DNA of 64,000 bases from Hoplostethus atlanticus. Lineage: Eukaryota; Chordata; Actinopteri; Trachichthyiformes; Trachichthyidae. Under the pieces are notes generated by a model that was not told the origin of the DNA, did no database searches, and worked only from the letters and a program-made list of their open reading frames with translations. The stretch spans positions 62,001 through 126,000 of the forward strand of contig JAXDDX010000333.1 of NCBI GenBank assembly GCA_034670405.1, given 5' to 3'. The position numbers were made by a program, and so were the translations under genes. Shown one piece after another: positions 35,105 to 44,787 of this stretch (positions within the stretch are counted from its first letter, which is position 1; the number at the start of each line of letters is the position of its first letter).

Positions 35105-35531
35105 TGTAGGAGCCAAATAGCATTTTTGTTTATATTTAAAGAATAGATTGCCAGCTTGGCCACTGATTGGCAGCATGGCCACACCCGTTAGGATAGGGGT
35201 GTGGTGATAATGAACAAGGGGACGTCAAAAGGTTTGGGCCAGGTGGAGTCCTAGCTGTAGCTGAGAGCAAACAGTTTTTCAACCATCTATTTGACTTATA
35301 CTGACCTATATTGACATCTCTTCACATCTATTTGACATCTTTTGACATCTGTTAACATTTAGCATTTATTTTCAACATCTATCATCTATCCTCATTCTCT
35401 CACCACACAAACTTGAACATACCGCTAAGATTGTTTATTTATTGTATTGCCTTATATATTTGAGTTTACTATTTCCTTAAAACAAATGAACAATGAAAAC
35501 AGCAAACATCAGCGTGGTGCCTGGATCTACA
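35105..35531 (+). mobile_element. 3' LTR of BEL/Pao element
   Basis: A purine-rich GGGGCCGGAAA precedes TGTAGGAGCC. The segment ends GGATCTACA, giving TGTAG...CTACA inverted ends over 427 bp. It starts about 75 bp after the pol stop, as expected for a 3' LTR without env. Confidence 0.75.
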
Positions 35532-35559
35532 AGAAAGAAGGTGCGTTGAAACAAACAAT

Positions 35560-35850
35560 CTCTACTATTGCTGGGGCAGTGGCTATAATTTGGAAACGGA
35601 ATAGCCACTATAGGTAGGATATGCAACTCTATGTGACAGCACTGTTGCTGTTGTTGCATGCTGGAGAAAGTTTGCCTTGTTCCATAGTTTCAAACCTTGT
35701 CTTCAAATTCTAGTTTAATTAAGTATTCAACTAATTGAGTGCCGTAATATGCCACTTTAAGAATGTTCTGACATATGCGCCATCTACTGGGTGAAAACGG
35801 GCAGTGAAAATAGGTCAGTGAAAGCATATGCATATGGAAACCTTTTAATT
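35560..35850. other. Unassigned DNA
   Basis: No gene or element recognised. Confidence 0.4.
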
Positions 35851-35854
35851 CCAC

Positions 35855-36125
35855 AGAATGCATTTTCGTCCACGAAATGCGTGTGGTGTTTCACAAAATG
35901 AATTTTGAAATTTTGAAATGCGGACGAATGGACGATATCGATTTGGTGCCGGACGAAATGCATGCCGTCTATCACGGAATGGACAAAAACCACGGGGTAA
36001 CATTAGGCGCCCATATGCATTTCATGGACGAAACAAACAAGGTGTTTTGGGATTTTGTTTGACGAAAATGAATTTTGTGGCACAAAATGGATTTTGTGGA
36101 CTAAATTCAGGATGTTACATTTGGC
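35855..36125. repeat. Short palindrome-rich repeat (AAAATG / CATTTT units)
   Basis: Repeated small units such as GAATGCATTTTCGTC, CACAAAATGAATTTTG and ACGAAAATGAATTTTGTGG, many self-complementary, recur between 35855 and 36105. The segment ends near two TAGGCGCCC/TTGGCGCCC sites (36005 and 36121). It probably belongs to a non-autonomous DNA element. Confidence 0.5.
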
Positions 36126-36340
36126 GCCCCATAGTTTTGGAGGATACTGCAGATCGAGGGCATAAGTTAGCCCGAAGAGAAGGCAGCATGCTCTTGACAA
36201 GTTGTCCAAACCTGTCACCAATGGATGTCCTTCAATGATGATCCCAATGGCATCAGGGTCACGGCCCACATATATCTTCATAGGGTACACCTTCAGTTCC
36301 TTGTGTACATCAGCTTCTGAAGAGCCCTATTTTGGAGAAC
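36115..36340 (-). pseudogene. Relic of a repeated fish transposon-type ORF
   Basis: The minus strand reads KIYVGRDPDAIGIIIEG, then ACCLLFGLTYALDLQYPPKL. I recall this GLTYALxLxYP block from many repetitive predicted fish proteins of unknown class. There is only about 70 residues, with an upstream stop. Confidence 0.4.
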
Positions 36341-36518
36341 AAAGGCAAACAATTAAGGAATGGAGGCGTGTGGTTGAGAGAGACATGTTTGCTTTTCAAA
36401 CAAGACATCCAGTTAGCGTGATAATTCTACAGGGGATACCACGCCTTGTTCTGTAATGGTGCATCTCGCTCAATGTTGCACAGAGGCAATTCAACACTAG
36501 CCTATGAGAGAGGGTAGT

Positions 36519-36790
36519 ATCATTTTTTGTCTTGTCTATGCTGTCCTGTGTAGTGCAGTGTCTTGCCCTTGTGTAATATGTGTCATGTCTCAAAAAGTGG
36601 CACTGTTTCGCATAGGCAAAGGGGACGTAGGCGAATAGAATTCAGTTTTGTTAACATGGGACATGAGACAAGAGACAGAACACGTGTTAACAAAACTGCA
36701 TAATGCCCAATTCCCCTTTGCCTGTGCTAAAACTGTGCCACCTTACACAAAACAGGACACAGCATAGGACAAGAAAAATAATTATATTAC
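36519..36790. repeat. Inverted-repeat (fold-back) element
   Basis: The left arm (about 36519-36655) and the reverse complement of the right arm (about 36690-36790) share CTTGTC, CTATGCTGT, GGCACAGTTT/GGCACTGTTT, GGCAAAGGGGA and CAGTTTTGTTAACA in the same order. The arms are diverged. Confidence 0.6.
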
Positions 36791-36799
36791 TTACCTCTA

Positions 36800-37145
36800 C
36801 TGGGGCCTATTGGCCCCCGCAAAAGTCATACCAACTCTTTAATGAAAGGTTATGGCTGTGTAAAGGTTTGCACTCATTGTAAGTGTAAATCATTACATGA
36901 CATCATCTGTAAATTAACAAAGGTTTTCTAAAACTCAACTTTACATGGGTTAGGGTTAATTCTGGTAAGTATAAACTTGTGTTAAGACATCAAAAATGGT
37001 TAATTCAAGTGAAAAGCCAAAATGCTAACACAAAATCCAAAGTTTGGAAAGCTTCTGATGAAGGAAGGATTGCCTCAAGCTGCCCTTACACCTTGGAACT
37101 CTTGTCAGGCGAAAGATCTGTTGAAAAACGGGAACATTTACAGGG
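36800..37145. other. Unassigned DNA
   Basis: AT-rich; no feature recognised. Confidence 0.4.
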
Positions 37146-38235
37146 TACCCCCAGGGTTCTCAAAGTTAAATTTAAGACTTTTTAAGACCTTTTTAATACC
37201 ACTTAAAATGAATTTGAATGCCTTCACAGCCATACTGGCAAAAGTATGAAGGATATAATGGATATGAGTATGGATTTTAAGCCCTAGAAAATATATAATA
37301 TATAATAATATATAAGTATTTTAATTTAATAAAACATTTTATTATAATACTCACATTCATATTTAATACACAATAGCTTTGTGAGCGCCCTTCACATGAT
37401 CAGCAACAAAAACGTTCGGCGCTATCATTCATTTCCTATTTGGCAAGTGTTGCCACTGAACCTAGCATCGCCGCCGCCCTCGGCGTTTTTAGCCCTGGGC
37501 GCAGACACTGGGAGACCCCCTGACGCTGCGCTCAAAGTTCAACTATAATCAACTTTGACCTTTGCGACGCGCAACCAATCACAGCGCAGTTTGATATCAT
37601 AGCCGTGAAATATAATGGAAAAAAATAATGGAGGAGAAACTTGTTTTATGTGTGTTGGAGCATCCCGAATTATACAACATGACGCTTAAATCATACCACG
37701 ATCTGACTAAAAAGTCTGTGACATGGAATGATGTCGATTTACAGATGGGACTACCAGGTTGGTTGACAGCTTAGTACAGGTTTGTATATGCAGCCAGTAT
37801 TCACTTCTGTGGCTGTGCTAGTATGATCATTGGCGATGTGGTTAGCTACGGTCACTGGCTGATGCGGCTGACGCTGATCATGTGAAGGAGTCTCGCCCCA
37901 CCTGGCGTAGACGCCAACGCGTTGCGCAGATCATGTCGACACTTGCGACTGAGGCGACGAGCTAGCTTGTTAGTAGCACACTCCACGGTCAAGAGCGTCA
38001 ATACACTGACGTAAACAGTACCTGTACTGTCGTAACGTCCAAGTCACACCAAACAGAGTAAATTGTAACATTACACACAAAACATTTTATACATTTGACA
38101 GTTATTTATGACCTTACGGTATTTATTTAATCCTATGAAAGGACAAGAAAAAAATGTAAGACCTTTGTAAACGAAATTCAATACTTTTAAGGCCTTATTT
38201 TGAGAATATTAAGTTCAATTCTTTTTTAGAAAGAA
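37146..38235. mobile_element. Non-autonomous DNA transposon (hAT-like ends)
   Basis: The left end reads GTTCTCAAAGTTAAATTTAA then TTTAAGACC-type units. The right end, reverse-complemented, reads ATTCTCAAAATAAGGCCTTA with an AAGGTCTTA unit further in. This pair resembles the ends of a common fish hAT family. A second element with a MADF exon is nested at about 37384-37893. Confidence 0.45.
37384..37893 (+). mobile_element. Harbinger-like fragment carrying a MADF/Myb-like first exon
   Basis: Flanked by inverted ends CCTTCACATGATCAGC (about 37389) and GCTGATCATGTGAAGG (about 37873). ATG at 37628 opens MEEKLVLCVLEHPELYNMTL, then SVTWNDVDLQMGLP, the start of the MADF (Myb/SANT-like) protein that accompanies Harbinger transposase. 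The exon ends CCAG|GTTGGT after 37757. No downstream exons remain. Confidence 0.55.
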
Positions 38236-38239
38236 AAAT

Positions 38240-38900
38240 CACACTTCAAAAAAATAAATAAATCAGAGCAGTTTTTGTCATCAAATGTAAAGCTAGCTTT
38301 AGGACCAACACGTACATGGTAGTCACAGATGAGTTCCTCTTCTCTCTGCCCCTGTATTCCATCAGACATTGCAAAACCACTTCTCTTCTCCACTAAGGCA
38401 GACAAAAAGTAAACCCCCCTTAAAAAATGTTTGTAAAGTTTTGTAACACCACTCCACCCCAGTACAAACAACACACCCCCCATATTCAACTCTATTCAAG
38501 TGCAGTAACCATCATAGTCCACACCTGATTTTAAAATCTTTTCACAGGTTATTTTTGCTCAATTGAGTGCCATTTTGTTCTCACCTGAATCAGTTCCAAC
38601 ATTTGTATCTTGATTCTTCCACCTACTGCTCCTCCCTTCGCACTGAACAAACAGCTTGGGACAACAGCTTGGGAGTGTGTTTGTCCAACTGCGACATAAG
38701 TGTTGACTTGAGAGGAATGGCATTATATCTTTGAAACTCTTTGTTGATCTGTAAGCATAGAAATGTATCACTTTGGTTACATTAAACATTGGAAATATAT
38801 ATATATATATATTTTAGGGTTTTTCATCTTCATTTGATATTACAATGGAGAGAGACATAAGGAACCTGAGTGAGAAAGGGGACGTAGAGACGTGGCACAG
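38240..38900. other. Unassigned DNA with AT microsatellite
   Basis: No gene recognised. An (AT)n run lies at about 38796-38812. A hAT/Kolobok-like GGGCTGGGCAATATAT end begins at 38911. Confidence 0.4.
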
Positions 38901-39296
38901 GGCAACGTAGGGCTGGGCAATATATTAATATAATATTGATACAGTGATATGACACTAGATATTGTTTGGGATTTTGGTTATAGTAATATTGTGATATAAC
39001 TTAAATGTTGTCTTTTCCTGGTCTTAAAGGCTGCATTATGGTAAAGTAATATGTGATATGATATGATAGTGAGTGAAAGTTTTTTTTGAAGTTATTAGAC
39101 TGTTCTGAGTGAAATTAACAATAAATGGCTCTAACAATTTGGTCATCATATTCACATTATTAATAATAATTTCACAAGATTTTCTTGACAAGGGTGGACC
39201 CGAGATACTCAGGCCCTGCTAGCTACCAGGACCAAAGCGTGCCACCCCCCCGCTTCCATCCACACTACGCCAGCAGTTTCGATCTCGAAAAAGGCC

Positions 39297-39464
39297 GTCT
39301 TCCTGTTGTGTGTCTCTGCTACTGCTGTCTTCCTGTTGTGTGTCTCTGCTACTGCTGTCTCTATGTTGTGTGTCTCTGCTGCTGCCTCCTCTCTGTTGTG
39401 TGTCTCCGCTACTGCTGTCTTTCTGTTGTGTGTCTGTGCTACTGCTGTCTTCCTGTTGTGTGTC
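39297..39464 (-). repeat. Inverted copy of the 30-bp minisatellite
   Basis: 168 bp (5.6 units) in reverse orientation to the main array. Its reverse complement matches 17216-17383 base for base except one position (a C for G change, giving AGCACAGAC in place of AGCAGAGAC). It includes the unusual GAGAGGAGGCAGCAGCAG unit. The flanks are non-repetitive. Confidence 0.95.
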
Positions 39465-39770
39465 ATATTATGGAAAACGGCTTATTCCTGGCCCTTATAC
39501 ACGTTCCACAGGTTATCGTTGACCTAAGTAGCCGAGAAAATATGAAATCTGGAAGTCAACCCCTTTTTCTGTATTTTCCTTTTTCCAAAAACAGTGCCAA
39601 ATCGGGCCAAAAACAGGCCGTTTCAGAAAGTAGCCCCTTTAGACGTCATAACGGGCGCTTCTTAACATAATCCAACCCCTCTCAGAGCATGCCCACGCCC
39701 AGGTGAACAACCAATCCCATTTACCTCGTCTCAAAATGCAGCTCTCGGCAGCGCTGCAAGCCGTTGCTTA

Positions 39771-40017
39771 TGGTGCATTCCATTGTACTCGGAAATCGAT
39801 AATTCAGAGTCGGTATTCCTAACTTCCAATCTAAATATGTTCCAGTGCATCTGCTCAGGAAAACATAATCACCCGCAGCAAACTCTGTTTGTATGGCAAG
39901 TCTCAGAATGTTACTAGCATCTAAACTCAACATCAACTACTACAGCGCCATTAGTGAATAGAATCGGCGCATATTACTTTCAGACACCGTTTTTTCCGAG
40001 TACACTGGAATGCACCA
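39771..40017. mobile_element. Harbinger-type MITE with TTA duplication
   Basis: Ends TGGTGCATTCCATTGTACTC and, reverse-complemented, TGGTGCATTCCAGTGTACTC. Both sides are flanked by TTA (39768-39770 and 40018-40020), the 3-bp target duplication of PIF/Harbinger elements. Length 247 bp, no coding content. Confidence 0.75.
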
Positions 40018-40336
40018 TTACTTTGCGACCAGTGAAGCTAAAACAACAACATATGTATGGCGATATATCAATTCTCCAGTTATTATTTTGTAGGATGCAG
40101 GCAGCAACATAGACCCCTGCACAGTCTTCCAACACGCGAAAATACCAGGACAGAGCGGATTCATTTTATTTTTAACGGCAATGGCTACAGTTAGCTCGGC
40201 TACAGTTAGCTCATTTTTTTCTGTATGTGATGATCACTCCTCGGACTGCTTGAGCAACGGCAGGATTATCATCTAAATTGAAGCTTAAAGATGGAGCAAT
40301 TCATAAGGTACGTGACCCATCTGCAAAATTGGAAAC

Positions 40337-40924
40337 TGTCACGGTCTCGGCCGTGCCACCAGTGTTCCCTGTGTTCTTCCTCCCCTTGTGTCTCTACCTG
40401 TCTGTCTGTGTGTGTATATGTTGGCGGGGTGGCTTCAGACTCCGGCTCCTCCTTGGCTCATCACCACCTCCCGCTCACCTGCTCTACCCCGCACACCTGC
40501 TATCCATCAACCATCACCGCCAGTACAAAAACCCCGGCTTTCTTCCCACTCATCGCCAGATCGTTGATTCAGCCACTGTGGTATTTCATGTCTCCGGCTC
40601 CTAGAATTGTGTATTCTAGTTTGACTCTTGTTTTCTCTACGTCTCGTTAACTCTGCTCTCCTCTGCCTCAGGATCATTGCTTGCTATCCAGCCAATCAGC
40701 TCGTCTCTCCATCTGCCAGCCTGCCTGTCTGTCTACCTGCCTGTTCACCACCTGCTTGCCTTGCCAGCCGCATCCACCATCGGTTTCCCCGGCTTCTCCC
40801 TGCTTCCGCCTCCTGCTCCTTCCCCTGCCTCCGCTCCAGCCTACCCCCCGGGTTTTCCCTCAATAAAGAATCATTATTTTCCATACTCTGAGTTCAGCTC
40901 TGCATTTGGGTCCAACCCGTGACA
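40337..40924 (+). mobile_element. 5' LTR of the gypsy element
   Basis: Begins TGTCACGG and ends CCGTGACA, a perfect 8-bp inverted end pair, 588 bp. AATAAA at 40862-40867 lies 57 bp before the end. The gag ATG is 24 bp downstream. Confidence 0.85.
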
Positions 40925-40948
40925 CTGCAACAGAACGATCTGGCCACG

Positions 40949-41968
40949 ATGGGTCCAGCGAACCCGGACTCGGAGCCCGCCTCGCTCCGGAGAGCAATCA
41001 CCAGTCAGGGCGAGTTCTTGGGGCAGCACGAACAAGCCCTCCGGAGTCTCTCCGATAGCAACCAGGCTATGCTTCATCAGATCACCCAGCTAACCAACCA
41101 GGTAGCTATGCTAACCGCTCACCTTACTCCGCCAGTCTCCGCAGCCCAGCTCTCCTAGCCAGTCCTCCCGGCTCCATCCCCGGTATCTCTCCCCTCCCGA
41201 GAATCCTACGCCTCGGATCCGGAACCCTTCTCCGGGGATGCGAGTAAATGCCGAGGGTTCGTCCTCCAATGTTCCTTGGTTTTCCACCAGCGGCCACAGA
41301 CTTTCCCCACCGATCCATCTAAGGTATGCTACGTTATCGGCTTGTTGAGAGGCAGGGCCCTGGCCTGGGCCGAGGCCGCTAACTCTCACCAGCCTCTTGT
41401 TTCCCTCTCATTCGATGATTTTATCTCTGAACTTAAGGATGTGTTCGATCACCCCGACCATTGGGGAGACGCTTCCAAGCGCCTGGCCAACATCCGCCAA
41501 GGAGCCCGCAGCGTGGCCGAATACTCGGTGGAATTTAAGACTTTGGCAGCTGACGCTGGGTGGGACGACCCGGCGCTACGGGGCATCTTTTTAAATGGTT
41601 TGACGGAGCCCTTGCAAGACGAAATAGCCACTCATGATGAACCAGGTAATTTTCAATCCCTTGTCTCCCTAGCCATCAGGTTAGACAACAGTCTGTGGGG
41701 CCGGCGCCGGCAAGGAGCGGTTCGTCTTCCTCCGCCAGGCATCGCTCGCTCTGCCCCTCCTCCACTCGCTGTGCCAGGAGTTCCGTCGCCTTCCGCGGTC
41801 CTGGCTCCGTCATCCGTGGCTTCCCATGGGGTGAAGCCCATGCAGCTGTCGCCCGCCTGTCGCCCGGCTGAGCGGCTCCGCAGGATGCGAGAGTGCCTCT
41901 ACTGCGGGGCACCCGACCACATTCTTGCCACCTGTCCTATCCGGCCAAAAGACAGGGCTCACCAGTAA
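40949..41968 (+). pseudogene. Gypsy Gag with one premature stop
   Basis: The frame from ATG 40949 (MGPANPDSEPASLRRAITSQ) has a coiled-coil-like N-terminus, then the capsid-like domain (SYASDPEPFSGDASKCRGFV, later FDDFISELKDVFDHP and RLANIRQGARSVAEYSVEFK). It ends with one zinc knuckle, CLYCGAPDHILATC (CX2CX4HX4C), near the C-terminus. A single TAG at 41156-41158 interrupts it; both sides are in the same frame, so one base change accounts for the break. Gag would package the element's RNA. The frame ends with TAA at 41966-41968. Confidence 0.85.
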
Positions 41969-42450
41969 CTTTGGGGGTGCTGGTGAGCCAAACGGCCTCT
42001 TCCCCACCCTGTGCTGGAACCAGGAGACTCTACCCCTGCTGGCTCTGGTGGATTCTGGCGCCGATGAAAATTGTATTGATTCGGAGGCATGGCATTGCCA
42101 CCAAGCCACTAGCCTCCTCGCTAAACGTCAACGCCTTGGACAGAAAACTCCTGGCTCACATCACTCACCAGACTAAACCCCTGCTCCTCATCCTCTCCGG
42201 CAACCACAGGGAACAGATCCGATTCCACCTGATCTCTTCACCTCATGCTCCCGTCATCCTTGAACATCCCTGGCTGAAACTACATAATCCCCACCTCGAC
42301 TGGTCCTCAGGCAAGGTAACCAGTTGGAGCCCATTCTGTTTATCTTCATGCATGCAATCTGCTCTTCTCCCCACAGAGGGCGCTGCGACTCCACCTGTTC
42401 CTGAGCCTCCGGACCTCTCATCCACTGGCTGTAATCACCGAAGGCACCCC
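41925..42450 (+). pseudogene. Gypsy protease and start of pol, frameshifted
   Basis: One frame (41925-42176) contains LLALVDSGADENCIDS, the aspartic protease active-site motif. About 40 residues later the conserved continuation (HITHQTKPLLLILSGNHREQ, then APVILEHPWLKLHNPHLDW) is in another frame, so an indel lies near 42080-42110. The WLKxHNPxLDW block normally closes the protease. The sequence stops resembling pol at about 42430. Confidence 0.8.
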
Positions 42451-43090
42451 TCATGTAGTTTGCTTTCAGTTTCTAATTGTCAACTAACGTTACGTATAGC
42501 CAATTACATTGCAATCCTACATATACAGATTGTATTTATACTGAATCGTTACAAAAACGTTATCTAGGCGCGGAAGCTAGCCTTGGCGTTAGCTAGCTGG
42601 CTAACGTTACCCAACAATGCACGTAATGTATAACGTTAAACACATATCACAACACCGGCAAAATAGCTTACTTCTGCCAACACATATCAAATATGAAACA
42701 TTTATATATTTGAATTTCAAAAACTTGTTCAACTCTTAAAAGTTTTCCCAAGTTAGCCTATACTCCATGCTAGTGATGTTAATGGTACACTTTTAAGTGA
42801 ACGATGGTAGCCGACACACGTCTGAGAGCCGTTTTTTTTTTTTTTTTGTAAATTAATACAAAACAGAATGATAGGATAATCCTATAATTTATGAGTTGAA
42901 TATAATAATAAATTAATTAATTACTTGTTTGGTAATAGTATTTTAGAGCCAAATCCAGCAAGAACAGTGAGATTTGTTACACCGGAATTTAGGAGCGAGC
43001 ACTTGTTCGTGGGGAACTTCAAAATAAAAGCCCACAAATAACCAAATATACTTTATACAAAATGAGAGTCTTAGTCTCGGCATCTATTGC
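42450..43090. other. Unassigned DNA
   Basis: AT-rich, with a T run at 42834-42847 and GCTAACGTTA-type sequence at 42580-42610. No feature recognised. Confidence 0.4.
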
Positions 43091-43094
43091 ACGC

Positions 43095-43325
43095 CCAACC
43101 GTCCTGGTAGGGGGATCCCTCTCTGAGTAGCCCCTCCCAAAGTTTCTCCCAATTTTCCCAATGAGGTTTTGTGGGAGTTTTTCCTTGTCCTCTGTGAGGG
43201 TCTAAGGCTGGGGGATGTCGTGTACTAATCATTTATTATTTTCACATGTTGGGCACTGTGAAGCCCTTAGAGACTGTAACGGTGATTAAGGGCTATACAA
43301 ATAAATGTGATTTTGATTTAGATTA
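43095..43325 (+). mobile_element. LINE 3' tail (L2/Rex-type)
   Basis: Contains TTTGTGGGAGTTTTTCCTTG and ends GGTGATTAAGGGCTATACAA followed by ATAAATGTGATTTTGATT. The same tail lies inverted at 52869-52945. This looks like the 3' untranslated end of a fish LINE. Confidence 0.6.
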
Positions 43326-43329
43326 CAAA

Positions 43330-44780
43330 TGCCCAACACATCGCCGCTTGTGATGTACGCGATTTCGAATAGACTGAATAAATTGCAGTCTTATTATATG
43401 ACATGTTATGTGTTTTTTGTGATGATTGTATGCAAACATTGCCTATTTTTCTGACGGATTAATAAATTAATCAATCAGTGGGCACATTTAAATCCTGAAA
43501 AAAAGATGCATGACTAGTTAGCAGTAGCAGCAATACTTTTAGTTTTATATTATGTCATATAAAATAAATTGAAGTATATTTCTGTATAGTGTTGTGGAAT
43601 AATTTATTATTATACATACTATTTCATTAATAGTGTTATTGTTATACAACAAGGATATTTTTTCTTGCCATATCCCACTTTTTAACCAGCAATATGACCT
43701 CTAATATAGTTCAATGTATTGCAGATGAAGAATCTTGCTTATTTATTTCTTGCACCAAATGGGAAAGAAACTATGGTATTATTGTGTAGCTGAAGTGACC
43801 GCAAGGATGTAACTTGTTACTACTGGGTGGCGGGCGCAATTTGTGATGTGCACATACCAATTATAGGTCAAATATTGCTTAATTTGGCTAAATTTAAAAA
43901 AGCTAGAAGTGCTACTGAATGAAGAGCAGTTTAGGAGACGGAATTCCCATCACTACTCCATGCACACCACACCGGCCTGAGTGGAGTCGGACAAGTGGAC
44001 ATGTACTGACGCATTAAGGCGCATTAAGAATCACGTGACTGAAAAACAATACAATAACGTCTTTCATTAACACAATAATCACATTGATTACATTCCTTAA
44101 AGAAAATGTTTTATTTTAAATTAGTTTTATTTAAAATGAACAGCTGTATGTATACTGATACTTTTTGAGTATCAATCAAGTAAATTGATACTATTTAGGA
44201 TAATACAAATAATTATCAAATTGATCATAATTATGTGACATGTGCGCTACTGTGTAGGGCGTTACGGTAAGACTGCGCTAGATGCTTGCCTTACGGTATA
44301 GCTAGGGGAGGGGGGAGCGGATGGTTATGAGGAAGTCGAGAGCTAATCTGGTGACATCTGTTACCTGGTGTGCACACCGGCAGCGTTGTTTGTTCAATGA
44401 GTCATGGCAGTAGTACTGACAACAGCTAGTGTCATCTTCTGACGAGAGAGGAGCTCATTCATCCTATCAGGGAGGTTGATGGAGGTGTCGGCATACGGTA
44501 TTCTTTGTCTTGGATGTGGTCTATGTCACTGTTTCTTTATGTATTCACGTATGTAATGCCAATTAGTACTTTAGCACGTAGCACTTTATATACCCGATCT
44601 GAGATTGATAAAATGTTTTATCTATTATAAATAAACTTTTGTACTATAGCCTCTCAGTGCCTCTTTAATGAGGGGAACCTAGATATACTGGGCATTACAA
44701 TTATTAAATATATCTTAAATCTACGTGATGGTGCAGGGCTTTTTACAAGGCCTGGAGGTAAGAAGGAGCTGTTCATTTTA
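43330..44780. other. AT-rich DNA without recognised features
   Basis: No gene, LTR or terminal inverted repeat recognised. A GC-richer stretch lies at 44260-44480. Confidence 0.4.
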
Positions 44781-44787
44781 CTGCCCT

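Larger units (their letters stand above)
32745..35531 (+). mobile_element. BEL/Pao retrotransposon, 5'-truncated, with 3' LTR
   Basis: RT thumb, RNase H and integrase are followed by an LTR. The 5' LTR, gag, protease and the RT palm are missing; the element starts where the minisatellite ends. Frameshifts and one premature stop make it inactive. Confidence 0.9.
40337..42450 (+). mobile_element. Ty3/gypsy (Sushi-ichi-like) retrotransposon, 3'-truncated
   Basis: 5' LTR, gag with one in-frame stop, then protease; the sequence leaves the family at about 42430, before RT. The gag style with a single CCHC knuckle and no separate leader is that of the Sushi-ichi group from which mammalian RTL/Mart genes derive. 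Confidence 0.85.

Noticed and set aside
40278-40650. Open frames within the gypsy LTR
   Set aside because: They lie in LTR sequence defined by TGTCACGG...CCGTGACA ends and show no domain.
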